NCBI GenBank assembly: GCA_964489695.1
Contig: CAZAZP010000005.1
Span: 1 to 52,277, forward strand
Direction of reading: 5' to 3'
Origin: CAYUXU01 sp964489695
GTDB taxonomy: Bacteria > Bacillota_I > Bacilli_A > Erysipelotrichales > Erysipelotrichaceae
DNA length: 52,277 nt
The stretch's first letter is position 1; each line of letters starts with the position of its first letter. The position numbers were made by a program, and so were the translations under genes. Under the pieces are notes generated by a model that saw only the letters and a list, made by a program, of their open reading frames with translations, ran no database searches and was not told where the DNA came from. Below are positions 40,400 to 49,550 of this stretch, in pieces.

Positions 40400-41496
40400 T
40401 GAAGAATTACCTTGACCAGCTTCTTTTCGCCATTACGGAGAAACTCTATTTCCACTTCACTGCCAGGAGTTTGGCTATATAATTGTTTCCGGAATTCTTT
40501 AAAGGACACTAAAGCCACTTTATCAAAGCTAATCAAAATATCATTAGTCGTAATCCCAGCTAAAGCAGCCGGACCATTTTTACTCACTTCTGAAACAAAA
40601 ATACCATATTCAATATTTAATGGAATACCATAATAATTCCGTAGATAAGCTGGGATTTCATCCACCCCAAAACCACTAATCCCTAAAACTGGGCGAATTA
40701 CTTTACCATGTTCTAACAGTTGATTCACAATGGTAATAACTTCATTAATCGGAACTGCAAACGCCATTCCTTCAATTTCAGCTCCACTAATCTTCATCGA
40801 ATTAATCCCAATTAGTTCTCCCGCCAAATTGATTAATGGACCACCACTATTACCGGGATTAATCGCGGCTGAAGTTTGTAGTACTAACATATCCCAATCT
40901 GGGTTACCATCCCGGTTTAAATCGACCGAGACTAACCGATCTTTACCTGAAATAATTCCTGGCGTGACAGTACCGTAAAACTCTTGGCCTAGTGGGCTAC
41001 CAATAGCTAAGACCCATTCACCAATTTTAGTTAAAGCTGAATCACCAATCCTAAAAGGAGCGATATCAAAATCAACTGTCACTTTCAAGGCAGCGAGATC
41101 ACTGTATTCATCTTTACCGATTAGTGTGGCTGATCGCACTTCTTGATTAGCAAATAAAATATCAAACTGGGTGCCATCTTCCACTACATGATTGTTGGTC
41201 ACAATAATCGCTTCTTGATTGGCTACTTTAAAAATTACTCCACTACCAGTCGCGATGGCTTGATTACGAACTTTAGTCGTCACCCCTACTGATTTAGCAA
41301 TATTATCCGCTACGATTTTAGTAAAGTCGGTATTGATATTAGTTTGAGTCTGCGAAATTGGTTTTTCTTCTAAGCTTGTCCCAGGATTTTTATTTTGTTT
41401 TAAATCATAGTAGGCATAGCTTAAAGCAGCATTCCAGATTAGTAAGCCAGCTAAGGCTAGCATTACTAGTAAATTTGTTTTTCTATTTTTACTCAT
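40396..41496 (-). CDS. htrA: Membrane-anchored serine protease HtrA/DegP family
   Basis: Envelope quality-control protease. 366 aa: N-terminal membrane anchor (about 9-28), trypsin-like domain with catalytic His in VTNNHVVEDG, Asp in YSDLAALKV and Ser in INPGNSGGPL, and one C-terminal PDZ domain (about 275-365, ending in GSEVEIEFLRNGEKK). Lies between walJ and rlmH, the order of the B. subtilis yycJ-yycK-rlmH segment. It starts within the end of walJ (8-base overlap). Confidence 0.94.
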   Translation of the reverse strand: MSKNRKTNLLVMLALAGLLIWNAALSYAYYDLKQNKNPGTSLEEKPISQTQTNINTDFTKIVADNIAKSVGVTTKVRNQAIATGSGVIFKVANQEAIIVTNNHVVEDGTQFDILFANQEVRSATLIGKDEYSDLAALKVTVDFDIAPFRIGDSALTKIGEWVLAIGSPLGQEFYGTVTPGIISGKDRLVSVDLNRDGNPDWDMLVLQTSAAINPGNSGGPLINLAGELIGINSMKISGAEIEGMAFAVPINEVITIVNQLLEHGKVIRPVLGISGFGVDEIPAYLRNYYGIPLNIEYGIFVSEVSKNGPAALAGITTNDILISFDKVALVSFKEFRKQLYSQTPGSEVEIEFLRNGEKKLVKVILH

Positions 41497-42220
41497 CTTG
41501 GCCTCCTGTTACAATTTCAAACTGTTTAGCAGTTTGTACTTTAATGGCAAAACCATTTAACCGCTTTTTTAAGACTAATTCAGCTAATTCATGATCGTTC
41601 GCTTCTTGGGATAAATGGGCTAAAATTATCTCTTTACTGCGGGTCGTAACCGCATTGGCTAATATTTCCGCTGCGTCTTGATTACATAAATGTCCATTAA
41701 CCGACAAAATCCGCTGTTTAACTTGATACGGATAACGACTATTCATTAATAACTCAGGATCATGGTTACTTTCAAAGATATAATAATCCGCATTTTGAAT
41801 TAATTTTTGGTTTTTTGAACTAAAATAGCCCGTATCAGTCACGTAGACTAGCTTTTCTGTCGTATTTTCAATCACGTAACCAACGTTAATCCCACTATCG
41901 TGAGACAGTGGTAATGCCGTAATTTTTAAATGAGCAATCTCATATGAATTATTGGCTGAAATTAAACAATGACGCACGCCAACTAACGGCACTGGTGTAT
42001 AAATTAAACGACTATGAAACTGTTTAAGCTGACTAATATGATCATCATGATTATGGGTAATTAATAAGGCATCAATATCGTTAGTGGTTAACTGTAGTTC
42101 ATTAAAACATTTTTTTAAATAACTCTTAGTACTCCCACAATCAATCATTAAGGTAATGCCTTGGTCTTGTAAGATAAAAGCATTCCCCTTGGAACCACTG
42201 GCTAAAACATAAAATTTCAT
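41489..42220 (-). CDS. walJ: Metallo-beta-lactamase fold hydrolase WalJ (YycJ)
   Basis: 243-aa MBL-fold protein with the metal motif ITHNHDDHIS (near residue 55) and the further ligands LPLSHDSG, DTGYFS and LAHLSQEAND. This is the YycJ/VicX group, a predicted nuclease linked to wall and DNA-repair phenotypes. Normally it follows walRK-walHI; here an M23 peptidase and dnaB precede it and no walRK is visible. Confidence 0.92.
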   Translation of the reverse strand: MKFYVLASGSKGNAFILQDQGITLMIDCGSTKSYLKKCFNELQLTTNDIDALLITHNHDDHISQLKQFHSRLIYTPVPLVGVRHCLISANNSYEIAHLKITALPLSHDSGINVGYVIENTTEKLVYVTDTGYFSSKNQKLIQNADYYIFESNHDPELLMNSRYPYQVKQRILSVNGHLCNQDAAEILANAVTTRSKEIILAHLSQEANDHELAELVLKKRLNGFAIKVQTAKQFEIVTGGQDE

Positions 42221-42222
42221 CG

Positions 42223-43743
42223 TTATGGCAATACTAAGCGTGGATTAATCCGAACGCCTTTCCACTCAACCATAAAGTGAATATGGACCCCAGTCGCCCG
42301 ACCAGTCATGCCCATCGTCCCAATTTTTTCGCCTTTGGTGACAACAACACCTTTTCCATAAAGGGCTGGTGATCTTAAATGGCCATAGTAAGTCCGATAG
42401 CCATTGTTATGGTTAATCCAAATAAAGTTACCACTAATGGAGTCGTAACCACGTTTATCAACGACTCCGCGGTCAGCGGCCAAAACATCCGCGTATTTAA
42501 CGTAGCGATCATAAATATCTAAAGCTTGGTGACCAGCATAACAATACCAACCACAAGAAACAACTGGATTAGCTACTGGCCAACGGAAATTACCGGAACC
42601 AATACTAGGGATAATCATAATGCCGACGCGCACAATCGCATTGATTGGTTCTTTAATAACTTCTGACTGTAATAAAACGACATTATCTTGTAAAATACCA
42701 TTCACGTAAGTTTCACGATAACGCGAGCGACGATAACCATTGCTTTCAGACTGTACAACTCGTTGAATCCCTTCCCGAATCGTATTATCGCGAATATAAA
42801 CCGTTTTACCGGGATAAATTGTTTCTTTCACTACTCTTTCTTTCACTACTTTAATGGAAATAGGTGAATTAAAATAAGTGACGTTTAATTGGTCGCCAAC
42901 TTTTAAAATCTGATCAGTACTAACTAGTTTATCCGCATTGATTGTTAAGACTTGTTGGGCGCGCAACCCATTTTTACTGCCTACTCCTTCAACTGTGTCA
43001 TAAGGTACCACCGTATAATATTTTTGTTTAGTATTAAAGCCATAACTTAAATATTGGATAATCTCATTGGTATCCATTAGAATATTATTTTTTGAAGCAA
43101 AGCCTTTACTATATTGGGTAGTTTCGACGACTTGATAGCCGGTCGTTCTAGTACCGTATTGATTAGCTGGGATATCAGTTGGTATAGCACCACCATCAAT
43201 CGTTGCTAAATCTTTTTCGGAAATAAAGTTCAAAACATAAAGTGACTTAGCTGTTTCAAAATCAGCTAAGTCTTTCACATACACGACATTACCATTAGAA
43301 AACTCAACTCGATTAGCTTCTACCGCAAATAAATCATTATCCACAATAAAAGCGGTGATTTGTTCATCAATATCTTCGTACTCAAAATAAGTACTTTCTT
43401 CAATCAGATACATATCTTCCCCAAGTTGTAATTCACTATCAGGAAAGCTAGCGGAATAATCAACTTGATGATCAGCTAATAGCTGGTTAATCACTTGATT
43501 GTCGGTCAAGGCCCCCAATAAGCGTCCTTCATAATATACTTTTGTGATATTTTGTAACTGCGAACCTTCCCCAATCACTTTTTGCGGAATCAAGGAATCG
43601 TTTAACCGAGTTTCGTGTTTTAATTTATGAAAATAATTACCGACTGTAATTGATTCGGAAAGATAAGTTAATCCGACCCCTAAAACAATCGTAATAATTA
43701 TTAAAATGGTACTTTTATATTTATTCAGTTTAAAGCCGAGCAT
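42223..43743 (-). CDS. M23-family peptidase with N-terminal membrane anchor
   Basis: 506-aa predicted wall endopeptidase. A membrane segment at about 11-30 is followed by a long extracellular region with a LysM-like part (YYTVVPYDTVEGVGSKNG to QLNVTYF), a G5-like segment (SIKVVKERVVKETIYPG, YRETYVNGILQDN) and a C-terminal LytM domain. Zinc ligands appear as GHQALDIYD (His, Asp) and GVHIHFMVE (HxH). The catalytic set looks complete, so it is likely active. It sits where the walHI genes are expected. Confidence 0.88.
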   Translation of the reverse strand: MLGFKLNKYKSTILIIITIVLGVGLTYLSESITVGNYFHKLKHETRLNDSLIPQKVIGEGSQLQNITKVYYEGRLLGALTDNQVINQLLADHQVDYSASFPDSELQLGEDMYLIEESTYFEYEDIDEQITAFIVDNDLFAVEANRVEFSNGNVVYVKDLADFETAKSLYVLNFISEKDLATIDGGAIPTDIPANQYGTRTTGYQVVETTQYSKGFASKNNILMDTNEIIQYLSYGFNTKQKYYTVVPYDTVEGVGSKNGLRAQQVLTINADKLVSTDQILKVGDQLNVTYFNSPISIKVVKERVVKETIYPGKTVYIRDNTIREGIQRVVQSESNGYRRSRYRETYVNGILQDNVVLLQSEVIKEPINAIVRVGIMIIPSIGSGNFRWPVANPVVSCGWYCYAGHQALDIYDRYVKYADVLAADRGVVDKRGYDSISGNFIWINHNNGYRTYYGHLRSPALYGKGVVVTKGEKIGTMGMTGRATGVHIHFMVEWKGVRINPRLVLP

Positions 43744-43748
43744 AACTA

Positions 43749-45104
43749 CTACTCCTTCCCAGCAATATTATAAAATGAATTTAGATTAGATTCAAATCCT
43801 AAGATAATTTTCTTCGTCGGACCATTTCGGTGTTTGGCAATATCGACTTCCATTTCCACATAACCATCTTTTGGTTTTTGTTCAGCCACCGGTAAGTCTT
43901 TATCGGGATTATTATAATAGTTATCTCGATATAGGAATAAGACCAAATCCGCATCTTGCTCCAGTGCGCCCGACTCTCTTAAATCGGATAATAATGGTCG
44001 CTTATCGACGCGCCGTTCAACTAACCGTGATAATTGAGATAAGGCAATAACTGGAACCTCTAGTTCTCGGGCCATGGCTTTTAAGTTCCGGGATATTTCC
44101 GAGACTTCTTGTTGGCGGTCATCAATCCGGCGACTGCCCGAAACTAATTGAATATAGTCAATAATTATCGCCCCTAAGCCTTGTTCTTTTTTTAGTTTCC
44201 GGCATTTAGCCACCATTTCTGATACTTTCATCGTGGGACTATCATCAATATATAGGGGTAGTTGGCCCATAAATAAAGCTGCTTCATGTAAGCTATTTCG
44301 TTCGTCTTGGTTTAAAGTACCCGTCCGAATTTTCATCCCATTAATGCGAGCCCGTGCTGAGAGCATCCGACTGATCAATTGTTCCGCTGGCATTTCCAAG
44401 GAAAAAATCGCCACTGGTAAGTTATTTAAATGGGCCATTTTCATCCCTAAGTTTAAAGCTAAAGCTGTTTTACCCATTGAAGGTCGGGCCGCTAAAATCA
44501 CCAAATCGCCTTTTTGAAAACCACTCGTAGTTTGATCAAGCATAGAATAACCCGTTTGCATGCCAGTAAGTTCACCTTTATTATCCGCTAACTGGCGAAT
44601 CCGTTCCATAACCGCTTCTGTCACTTCTTGCGATTGGCGAAAATCTTTAGTTAAGCGATTATGCGTGATATCTAAAATCATCTTCTCAGCCCGATCAAAG
44701 ACATCGTTGATATCATCTTTTTCATCGACTGAATCAGCCAAGATGACTTGCGCTGTTTCAATCAGTTGTCTTAACTGGGCTTTATTCCGTACGATACCAA
44801 CATAATGCTTGAGGTTCGCACTAGTAGTGGCGGTAGAAATTAAATCAACTAAATATTCTGGTCCACCAATTTGTTTTAACTGGTTCTTTTCGGTTAAACG
44901 GTTAATTAATAATCCCATCTCGACGTTTTGGCCCTGTTCCGCAATTTCCAGGGCTGCTTCATAGATCTTACGGTGGTTATCTTGAAAAAAGTCAACCATG
45001 CGTAAACCTGTTTCATATGCTGTATCTAAAGCATCCGGATAAAGTACAAGCGCTCCTAAAATAGCTTGTTCAGCATCAATCGATTGTGGTAACCGTTTCG
45101 TCAT
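43749..45104 (-). CDS. dnaB: Replicative DNA helicase DnaB
   Basis: Hexameric helicase at the fork (named DnaC in B. subtilis). 451 aa with the N-terminal domain (QSIDAEQAILGALVL near residue 6), RecA-like domain with Walker A ARPSMGKTALAL (near 208), Walker B IIIDYIQLVSG and the RESGALEQDADLVLFLYRD motif. No intein. The order rplI-dnaB matches Bacillota. Confidence 0.97.
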   Translation of the reverse strand: MTKRLPQSIDAEQAILGALVLYPDALDTAYETGLRMVDFFQDNHRKIYEAALEIAEQGQNVEMGLLINRLTEKNQLKQIGGPEYLVDLISTATTSANLKHYVGIVRNKAQLRQLIETAQVILADSVDEKDDINDVFDRAEKMILDITHNRLTKDFRQSQEVTEAVMERIRQLADNKGELTGMQTGYSMLDQTTSGFQKGDLVILAARPSMGKTALALNLGMKMAHLNNLPVAIFSLEMPAEQLISRMLSARARINGMKIRTGTLNQDERNSLHEAALFMGQLPLYIDDSPTMKVSEMVAKCRKLKKEQGLGAIIIDYIQLVSGSRRIDDRQQEVSEISRNLKAMARELEVPVIALSQLSRLVERRVDKRPLLSDLRESGALEQDADLVLFLYRDNYYNNPDKDLPVAEQKPKDGYVEMEVDIAKHRNGPTKKIILGFESNLNSFYNIAGKE

Positions 45105-45105
45105 C

Positions 45106-45555
45106 TTAATCCTCCGCGACTAAATGAACATTAATCGTACCAATCACATCTTTAAACAATTCGACTGAAACCTTATTGATACCTAAACTCGTCAATGGAC
45201 TGGCATCAATAATTTTTCTTTTATCAATGGTAATCCCAAATTGTTTTTGTAATTCTTCGCTGATTTGTTTGGTCGAGACTGACCCAAAAACTTTACCTTC
45301 TGCTCCAGTCTTCATTGGGAACTTCAAAGTAATTTCTGCTAGTCTTAAAGCTAAAGCTTCAGCTTCAGCTTTGTGCTGTTGGTGCAAAGCAGCTGACTTA
45401 GCTTGTTGTTTATGTAACACTTCTTGGCTAGTGGCGGAAGCCATCACAGCCAGCTTATTTCTAATGAGGTAATTGCGACCATAGCCATCAGCTACTTCAA
45501 CGACATCACCCTTTTTACCCACTTTTTTCACATCTTCAATTAGAATTACTTTCAT
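45106..45555 (-). CDS. rplI: 50S ribosomal protein L9
   Basis: Elongated protein at the base of the L1 stalk. The 149-aa product begins MKVILIEDVKKVGKKGDVVEVADGYGRNYL, followed by the long helix and the C-terminal domain (GKVFGSVSTKQISEEL). It starts inside gdpP (20-base overlap). GGAGG precedes the ATG. Confidence 0.98.
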   Translation of the reverse strand: MKVILIEDVKKVGKKGDVVEVADGYGRNYLIRNKLAVMASATSQEVLHKQQAKSAALHQQHKAEAEALALRLAEITLKFPMKTGAEGKVFGSVSTKQISEELQKQFGITIDKRKIIDASPLTSLGINKVSVELFKDVIGTINVHLVAED

Positions 45556-47503
45556 TTTCTTCCTCCTTGAAATAAGCAGTAATTGTCTCTTTTAACTCTT
45601 GATAGGCACTGTCGACTGTGCCTTCTTTCTGTAAGGCAGCGGCGGAAAAGTGACCCCCACCTGACATTTTTTCCATAATGGCTTGTACATTTATCTTGCC
45701 CGTCGAGCGTGCTGAAATGCCAATTTGCTCATCATCCAGTTGACCAATCACAAAGGAAGCTGTTACTTCTTTGATATCTAATAGCTCATCAGCTACCATG
45801 GATAATAATACCCGATTAACTACTTTAGGATAAGTCGCAATAATAATACCAGGATATTCCATTTTCGCGCCACTTATAATTTTTTGTTTCATTTGGAATT
45901 GATCAAAATTATCTTTTAAGATTTCATCCACTAAATTTAGATCAGCCCCATATTTCTTTAACGCCGAGGCCGCTTCAAAAGTCCGACTACCCGTCCGTTT
46001 TTTAAAGTTTAAGGTATCAACAATCACACCCGCCATCATAATCGTAGCTTCTTCCGTAGTTAAGGCAATATGAGTGTTTTGATAAGGGAAAAACTCCACA
46101 ATTAACTCACAAACACTAGAAGCAGATGCTTCTACATACACCATTAACGGTTCAAAGGAGAAATCACTCGAGCGCCGATGGTGGTCAATTACCACAATTT
46201 TTTCGATTTCATTGATTAAAGCGGGATGGCTAGCTTGTTTTTCATGGTGATGATCCACTAAAATTAGTAAACTAGCTTCACTTAATTGACTTAAAGCCGT
46301 GGCTTCATTGATAAAGTTATGATGTTTAGCTAACACGGGATAAAAATTATCAATCGTGGCTTTGAGTTTTTCTTCCGCATCCGCTTCATCGAATAAAATA
46401 AAGGTCGGTTTATGATAATTTTGGGCTAAACGACTCATCCCTAAAGCCGCTCCAAAGCTATCGAAATCCATCGCTTGATGGCCCATAATATAAACTTGGT
46501 CAGCCGCTACAATCAAATCACGTAAGGTATTAGACATCACCCTCACCCGGACCCGACTGCGTTTTTCGACTGATTCACTGCGGCCACCAAAGTATTTTAC
46601 TTCTTTACCCAAACGCCGGTAAGCAGCTTGGTCTCCACCACGACTTTGAGCTAACTCTAAAAGGCGGTTAAGTGCTTCATCTAAACTATTTAATTCCTCA
46701 CCTTCACGCGCAAACGCCATTGATAAGGTGATGGGATAATCATACTGTTGACTCTTTTGGCGAATCTCAGCTAAAATTGGAAAATTTGTTTGTTCGATAG
46801 TTTTAAAAATTGCTTCATTTAACACTAAGAGATAGCGATCTGATTTAATCCGTTTAATGATGATGCCTAAGTTTAACGCCCAACTAATGATTGGTTGGCG
46901 AATCTGCGTATCAATAAAGCTAATGATTTGTTCGTCTTCATATTGAGTGACTTCCTCATAATTATCTAAATGAATCAAACCAAGTACTAGTTTTTCAGCT
47001 TGATAACGCTGACTACAAGCTTGATAAGCGGTAATATCTTTAAAATAAAGTAAATTATCTGCTGATTGGCGAACTACTTCGTAAGTCCGGTCTGGTAATT
47101 CCATCAGACATTGTTCTAAATTCTCTTGAAACATTGAGCGGAGCGCATCATGCCAATCCACAATTCGTGTATTAATTAAATCATGAGCTTCAGCTTCGAA
47201 AATATCACTCATCCAAGTAATAACATTATTTTCATCATAAATTACTAAACCAACTCCTCCCAAGACTAAAGCGTTTTTCGCTTCATTGCCTAAAATCCGT
47301 GAGATATTCAGGACGTTGTCTTGGCGCTCTTGGTCAGTTAAATACATATAATAGACAAACAGACTAGTGTTAAGGATAATCAAAATTAATGGCAACCATA
47401 AAAACTCTAAACCAAACAATAAGAAAACCGCTAAAGTCACTAATATTTCAACTAAAACTACCACTAAAAACTGGATTTTAAGGTGAGCTATTTTCTCTCT
47501 CAT
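45536..47503 (-). CDS. gdpP: Cyclic-di-AMP phosphodiesterase GdpP
   Basis: Membrane enzyme that hydrolyses c-di-AMP to pApA. 655 aa: two N-terminal membrane segments (about 10-50), PAS domain, degenerate GGDEF domain, and the DHH/DHHA1 module. DHH motifs: GHQAMDFDSFGAA (near 338), VDHHHE, VVIDHHRR, and late GGGHFSAAA. The ATG lies inside yybS (26-base overlap). c-di-AMP level affects wall and potassium homeostasis, in line with nearby wall genes. Confidence 0.95.
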   Translation of the reverse strand: MREKIAHLKIQFLVVVLVEILVTLAVFLLFGLEFLWLPLILIILNTSLFVYYMYLTDQERQDNVLNISRILGNEAKNALVLGGVGLVIYDENNVITWMSDIFEAEAHDLINTRIVDWHDALRSMFQENLEQCLMELPDRTYEVVRQSADNLLYFKDITAYQACSQRYQAEKLVLGLIHLDNYEEVTQYEDEQIISFIDTQIRQPIISWALNLGIIIKRIKSDRYLLVLNEAIFKTIEQTNFPILAEIRQKSQQYDYPITLSMAFAREGEELNSLDEALNRLLELAQSRGGDQAAYRRLGKEVKYFGGRSESVEKRSRVRVRVMSNTLRDLIVAADQVYIMGHQAMDFDSFGAALGMSRLAQNYHKPTFILFDEADAEEKLKATIDNFYPVLAKHHNFINEATALSQLSEASLLILVDHHHEKQASHPALINEIEKIVVIDHHRRSSDFSFEPLMVYVEASASSVCELIVEFFPYQNTHIALTTEEATIMMAGVIVDTLNFKKRTGSRTFEAASALKKYGADLNLVDEILKDNFDQFQMKQKIISGAKMEYPGIIIATYPKVVNRVLLSMVADELLDIKEVTASFVIGQLDDEQIGISARSTGKINVQAIMEKMSGGGHFSAAALQKEGTVDSAYQELKETITAYFKEEENESNSN

Positions 47504-48422
47504 TCATTATTCTCCTAACCATTTTAATTCTAGTATTAGTAAAAACATCAATCAAGCCTAACCCAATAATAATATAAGGCACTAAAAATAACAAGAAAAC
47601 CGCGATGAACGGTAATAGTAAATAGTCTTTATATTTAGCATAGACAATGATTAATACCATTCCATAAGTCACAAATACACCTAAAGACAGTAAGCCCACC
47701 CATAACCAAACATGACAATTAATCACAAACGGACAATTAAAATATAACCAAAAGCTACTTAACATGGTAGTAATAATGGCGATTCCCTGCACCTTACTTA
47801 ATTTCATTTGTTGCAATGAAACAAGATTAATTTGTTTAATATTTAACCGATTCAATAATAAACTAGTAACTAAATGTGTAATATAAGTTTCCGCAATCGC
47901 AATAAACAAAATTATTAATGGCATTAATAACCTAAAAAAATCAATTAACTGCTGCAAGGTCAAATTAGCATATAACTTAAAAACTTGCGGTAGATTAATA
48001 AATAATCGAGCTAAACTAGTTAGTTCAGCGTTTAAATCATAATTAAAGAAAGTAGCCCAAAGATAAGTTTGTAAGTATTGGTATAAAAAAGTTAATAAAA
48101 AGGTCCCAATTAAAGCACCACTAATTGCCCAATCATGATAAACAAAACTACCATAAATAATCCCAGTTAAGACTGAAAAGATGACTAAAACCTGCATGGC
48201 TGGTGTTGCTAACATAAAAGCTATGAAAATTAAAGCAATCGCACTCACTACACCATTGCGGGTCCCATATTTAACCGTATAAACAGCTAATGGGATAGGA
48301 ATAGCCCAAAAGAAAAATAATTCGACAAGGCCAGCGAAATAACGATCCGCTAATAGTAAAATACTGATTAAACCGACCATCATCGCCCCTTCAGCTAAAC
48401 TACGAATTGATTGTTGTCTCAT
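47478..48422 (-). CDS. yybS: DUF2232 membrane protein (YybS-like)
   Basis: 314 aa with about eight hydrophobic segments: RSLAEGAMMVGLISILLLADR at the start and TYITHLVTSLLLNRLNI in the middle. It matches the YybS place and type in rpsR-yybS-gdpP-rplI. Function unknown. Its Shine-Dalgarno GGAGG is part of a hairpin that begins at the rpsR stop codon, so translation may be coupled to rpsR. Confidence 0.8.
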   Translation of the reverse strand: MRQQSIRSLAEGAMMVGLISILLLADRYFAGLVELFFFWAIPIPLAVYTVKYGTRNGVVSAIALIFIAFMLATPAMQVLVIFSVLTGIIYGSFVYHDWAISGALIGTFLLTFLYQYLQTYLWATFFNYDLNAELTSLARLFINLPQVFKLYANLTLQQLIDFFRLLMPLIILFIAIAETYITHLVTSLLLNRLNIKQINLVSLQQMKLSKVQGIAIITTMLSSFWLYFNCPFVINCHVWLWVGLLSLGVFVTYGMVLIIVYAKYKDYLLLPFIAVFLLFLVPYIIIGLGLIDVFTNTRIKMVRRIMNERENSSP

Positions 48423-48430
48423 AAAGAAGA

Positions 48431-48451
48431 AACCTCCATAAAATGGAGGTT
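48431..48451 (-). promoter_or_regulatory. Hairpin sequestering the yybS Shine-Dalgarno
   Basis: Perfect 8-bp stem AACCTCCA / TGGAGGTT (48444-48451 with 48431-48438), 5-nt loop. The GGAGG in the 3' arm is the only ribosome-binding site for yybS (ten bases before ATG). The following TTTCTTCTTT is broken by C, so it is a weak terminator at best. Confidence 0.7.
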
Positions 48452-48680
48452 AATCAGCAATATAAGGCAACAAAGCCATTTGGCGAGAACGTTTAATTGC
48501 TAAAGCCAACATTCGTTGATACTTTGCACTAGTGCCAGTAACTCGGCGTGGAATTATCTTCCCATTAGCAGAAATGTATCTTCTTAATAATTCAACGTCT
48601 TTATAATCAATGTGAGTAATATTATTCTTGGTAAAATAACAAACTTTTTTCCGGCTAACCCGGTATTTTTTAAACCCCAT
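48450..48680 (-). CDS. rpsR: 30S ribosomal protein S18
   Basis: Platform protein that binds 16S rRNA with S6. The 76-aa product contains VCYFTKNNITHIDYKDVELLRRYIS, KIIPRRVTGT and RQMALLPYI. With one Cys, it is the zinc-free form. Third gene of the rpsF operon. Confidence 0.98.
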   Translation of the reverse strand: MGFKKYRVSRKKVCYFTKNNITHIDYKDVELLRRYISANGKIIPRRVTGTSAKYQRMLALAIKRSRQMALLPYIAD

Positions 48681-48696
48681 GTAGCCTCACTCCTTT

Positions 48697-49188
48697 CTAA
48701 AATGGTAAATCATCACTAGAGATATCTAATGATGAATCGAAATCATCATCAAATGGTACTTCATCAGTTAAGTTACTAGTTGTTTTACTAGTAGTTAAGT
48801 CATCAAAAACTGGTTCATCCGGTAAATAGCCACCACCAAAATCACCTGGGGCCATTTGTCGGCTTTCACTAGCAGCTTTGCTTTCTAATAGTTGAACTTG
48901 TTCTGCCACGACTTCCGTAACATAAACTTTCCGACCAGTATTATCATCATAGTTGCGCGTTTGAATCCGACCATCAACGCCAATTAGCGCCCCTTTTCGA
49001 ACATATTGGCTCATAAATTCAGCAGTCTTATTCCAAGCCACACAGTTGATAAAATCAGCGGTTGCCTCTTGAGTTTGAAAACGGCGGTTTACCGCACAAG
49101 TAAAGGACAACACTGAAGTTCCTGATTGAGTTTTTCTTAGTTCCGGATCACGAGTAATCCGACCGACTAATACAACACGATTGAGCAT
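48697..49188 (-). CDS. ssb: Single-stranded DNA-binding protein
   Basis: Coats ssDNA in replication and repair. The 163-aa product has the OB fold (MLNRVVLVGRITRDPELRKTQSG, FINCVAWNKTAEFM) and a flexible tail ending in DDLPF, the acidic tip that recruits partner proteins. Between rpsF and rpsR, as in most Bacillota. Confidence 0.98.
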   Translation of the reverse strand: MLNRVVLVGRITRDPELRKTQSGTSVLSFTCAVNRRFQTQEATADFINCVAWNKTAEFMSQYVRKGALIGVDGRIQTRNYDDNTGRKVYVTEVVAEQVQLLESKAASESRQMAPGDFGGGYLPDEPVFDDLTTSKTTSNLTDEVPFDDDFDSSLDISSDDLPF

Positions 49189-49197
49189 TTCAACCTC

Positions 49198-49488
49198 CTA
49201 GTCTGCTGAGAGATTAAGAATCAGATGACGCACAATATTAGGATTAATTCGCATCAAACGATTCAATTCAGCAATAACATCGTTATCAGCTTCAAAGGTA
49301 ATTACGACATAATAACCTTTTTGCATAAAGTTAATTTCATAGGCAAAGGGCCGCACTCCCCAATCATCAACGTTTTGAATCTGACCACCATTATCGGTAA
49401 TAATGGCATGCAGGTTAGCAATCGTTTCCTGGCGGGCGGCTTCGTCAAGTGATGAATTAACAATATACATCATTTCATATTTCCGCAT
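49198..49488 (-). CDS. rpsF: 30S ribosomal protein S6
   Basis: Pairs with S18 on the platform. The 96-aa product begins MRKYEMMYIVNSSLDE, with QNVDDWGVRPFAYEI and YYVVITFEADN. The ATG at 49486-49488 is chosen since GGAGG lies seven bases upstream and family members begin here. The frame stays open for 19 more codons to an ATG at the predicted transcript start, an oddity described in the findings. Confidence 0.96.
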   Translation of the reverse strand: MRKYEMMYIVNSSLDEAARQETIANLHAIITDNGGQIQNVDDWGVRPFAYEINFMQKGYYVVITFEADNDVIAELNRLMRINPNIVRHLILNLSAD

Positions 49489-49496
49489 TCTAGCAC

Positions 49497-49531
49497 CTCC
49501 TTCTGGACATATGGCCTTTTCAGGCAAGGAG
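49497..49531 (-). promoter_or_regulatory. Structured rpsF leader with sequestered Shine-Dalgarno (S6:S18-type candidate)
   Basis: Outer stem CTCCTT / AAGGAG (49526-49531 with 49497-49502) pairs the rpsF Shine-Dalgarno. The inner hairpin is GCCT-GAAA-AGGC (49514-49525), and an 11-base bulge on the 3' side contains TCC. The plan resembles the S6:S18 autoregulatory motif of rpsF leaders. The consensus CCG is not seen (CCA instead). Confidence 0.6.
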
Positions 49532-49550
49532 TAAATTTTACTCATTAGTT

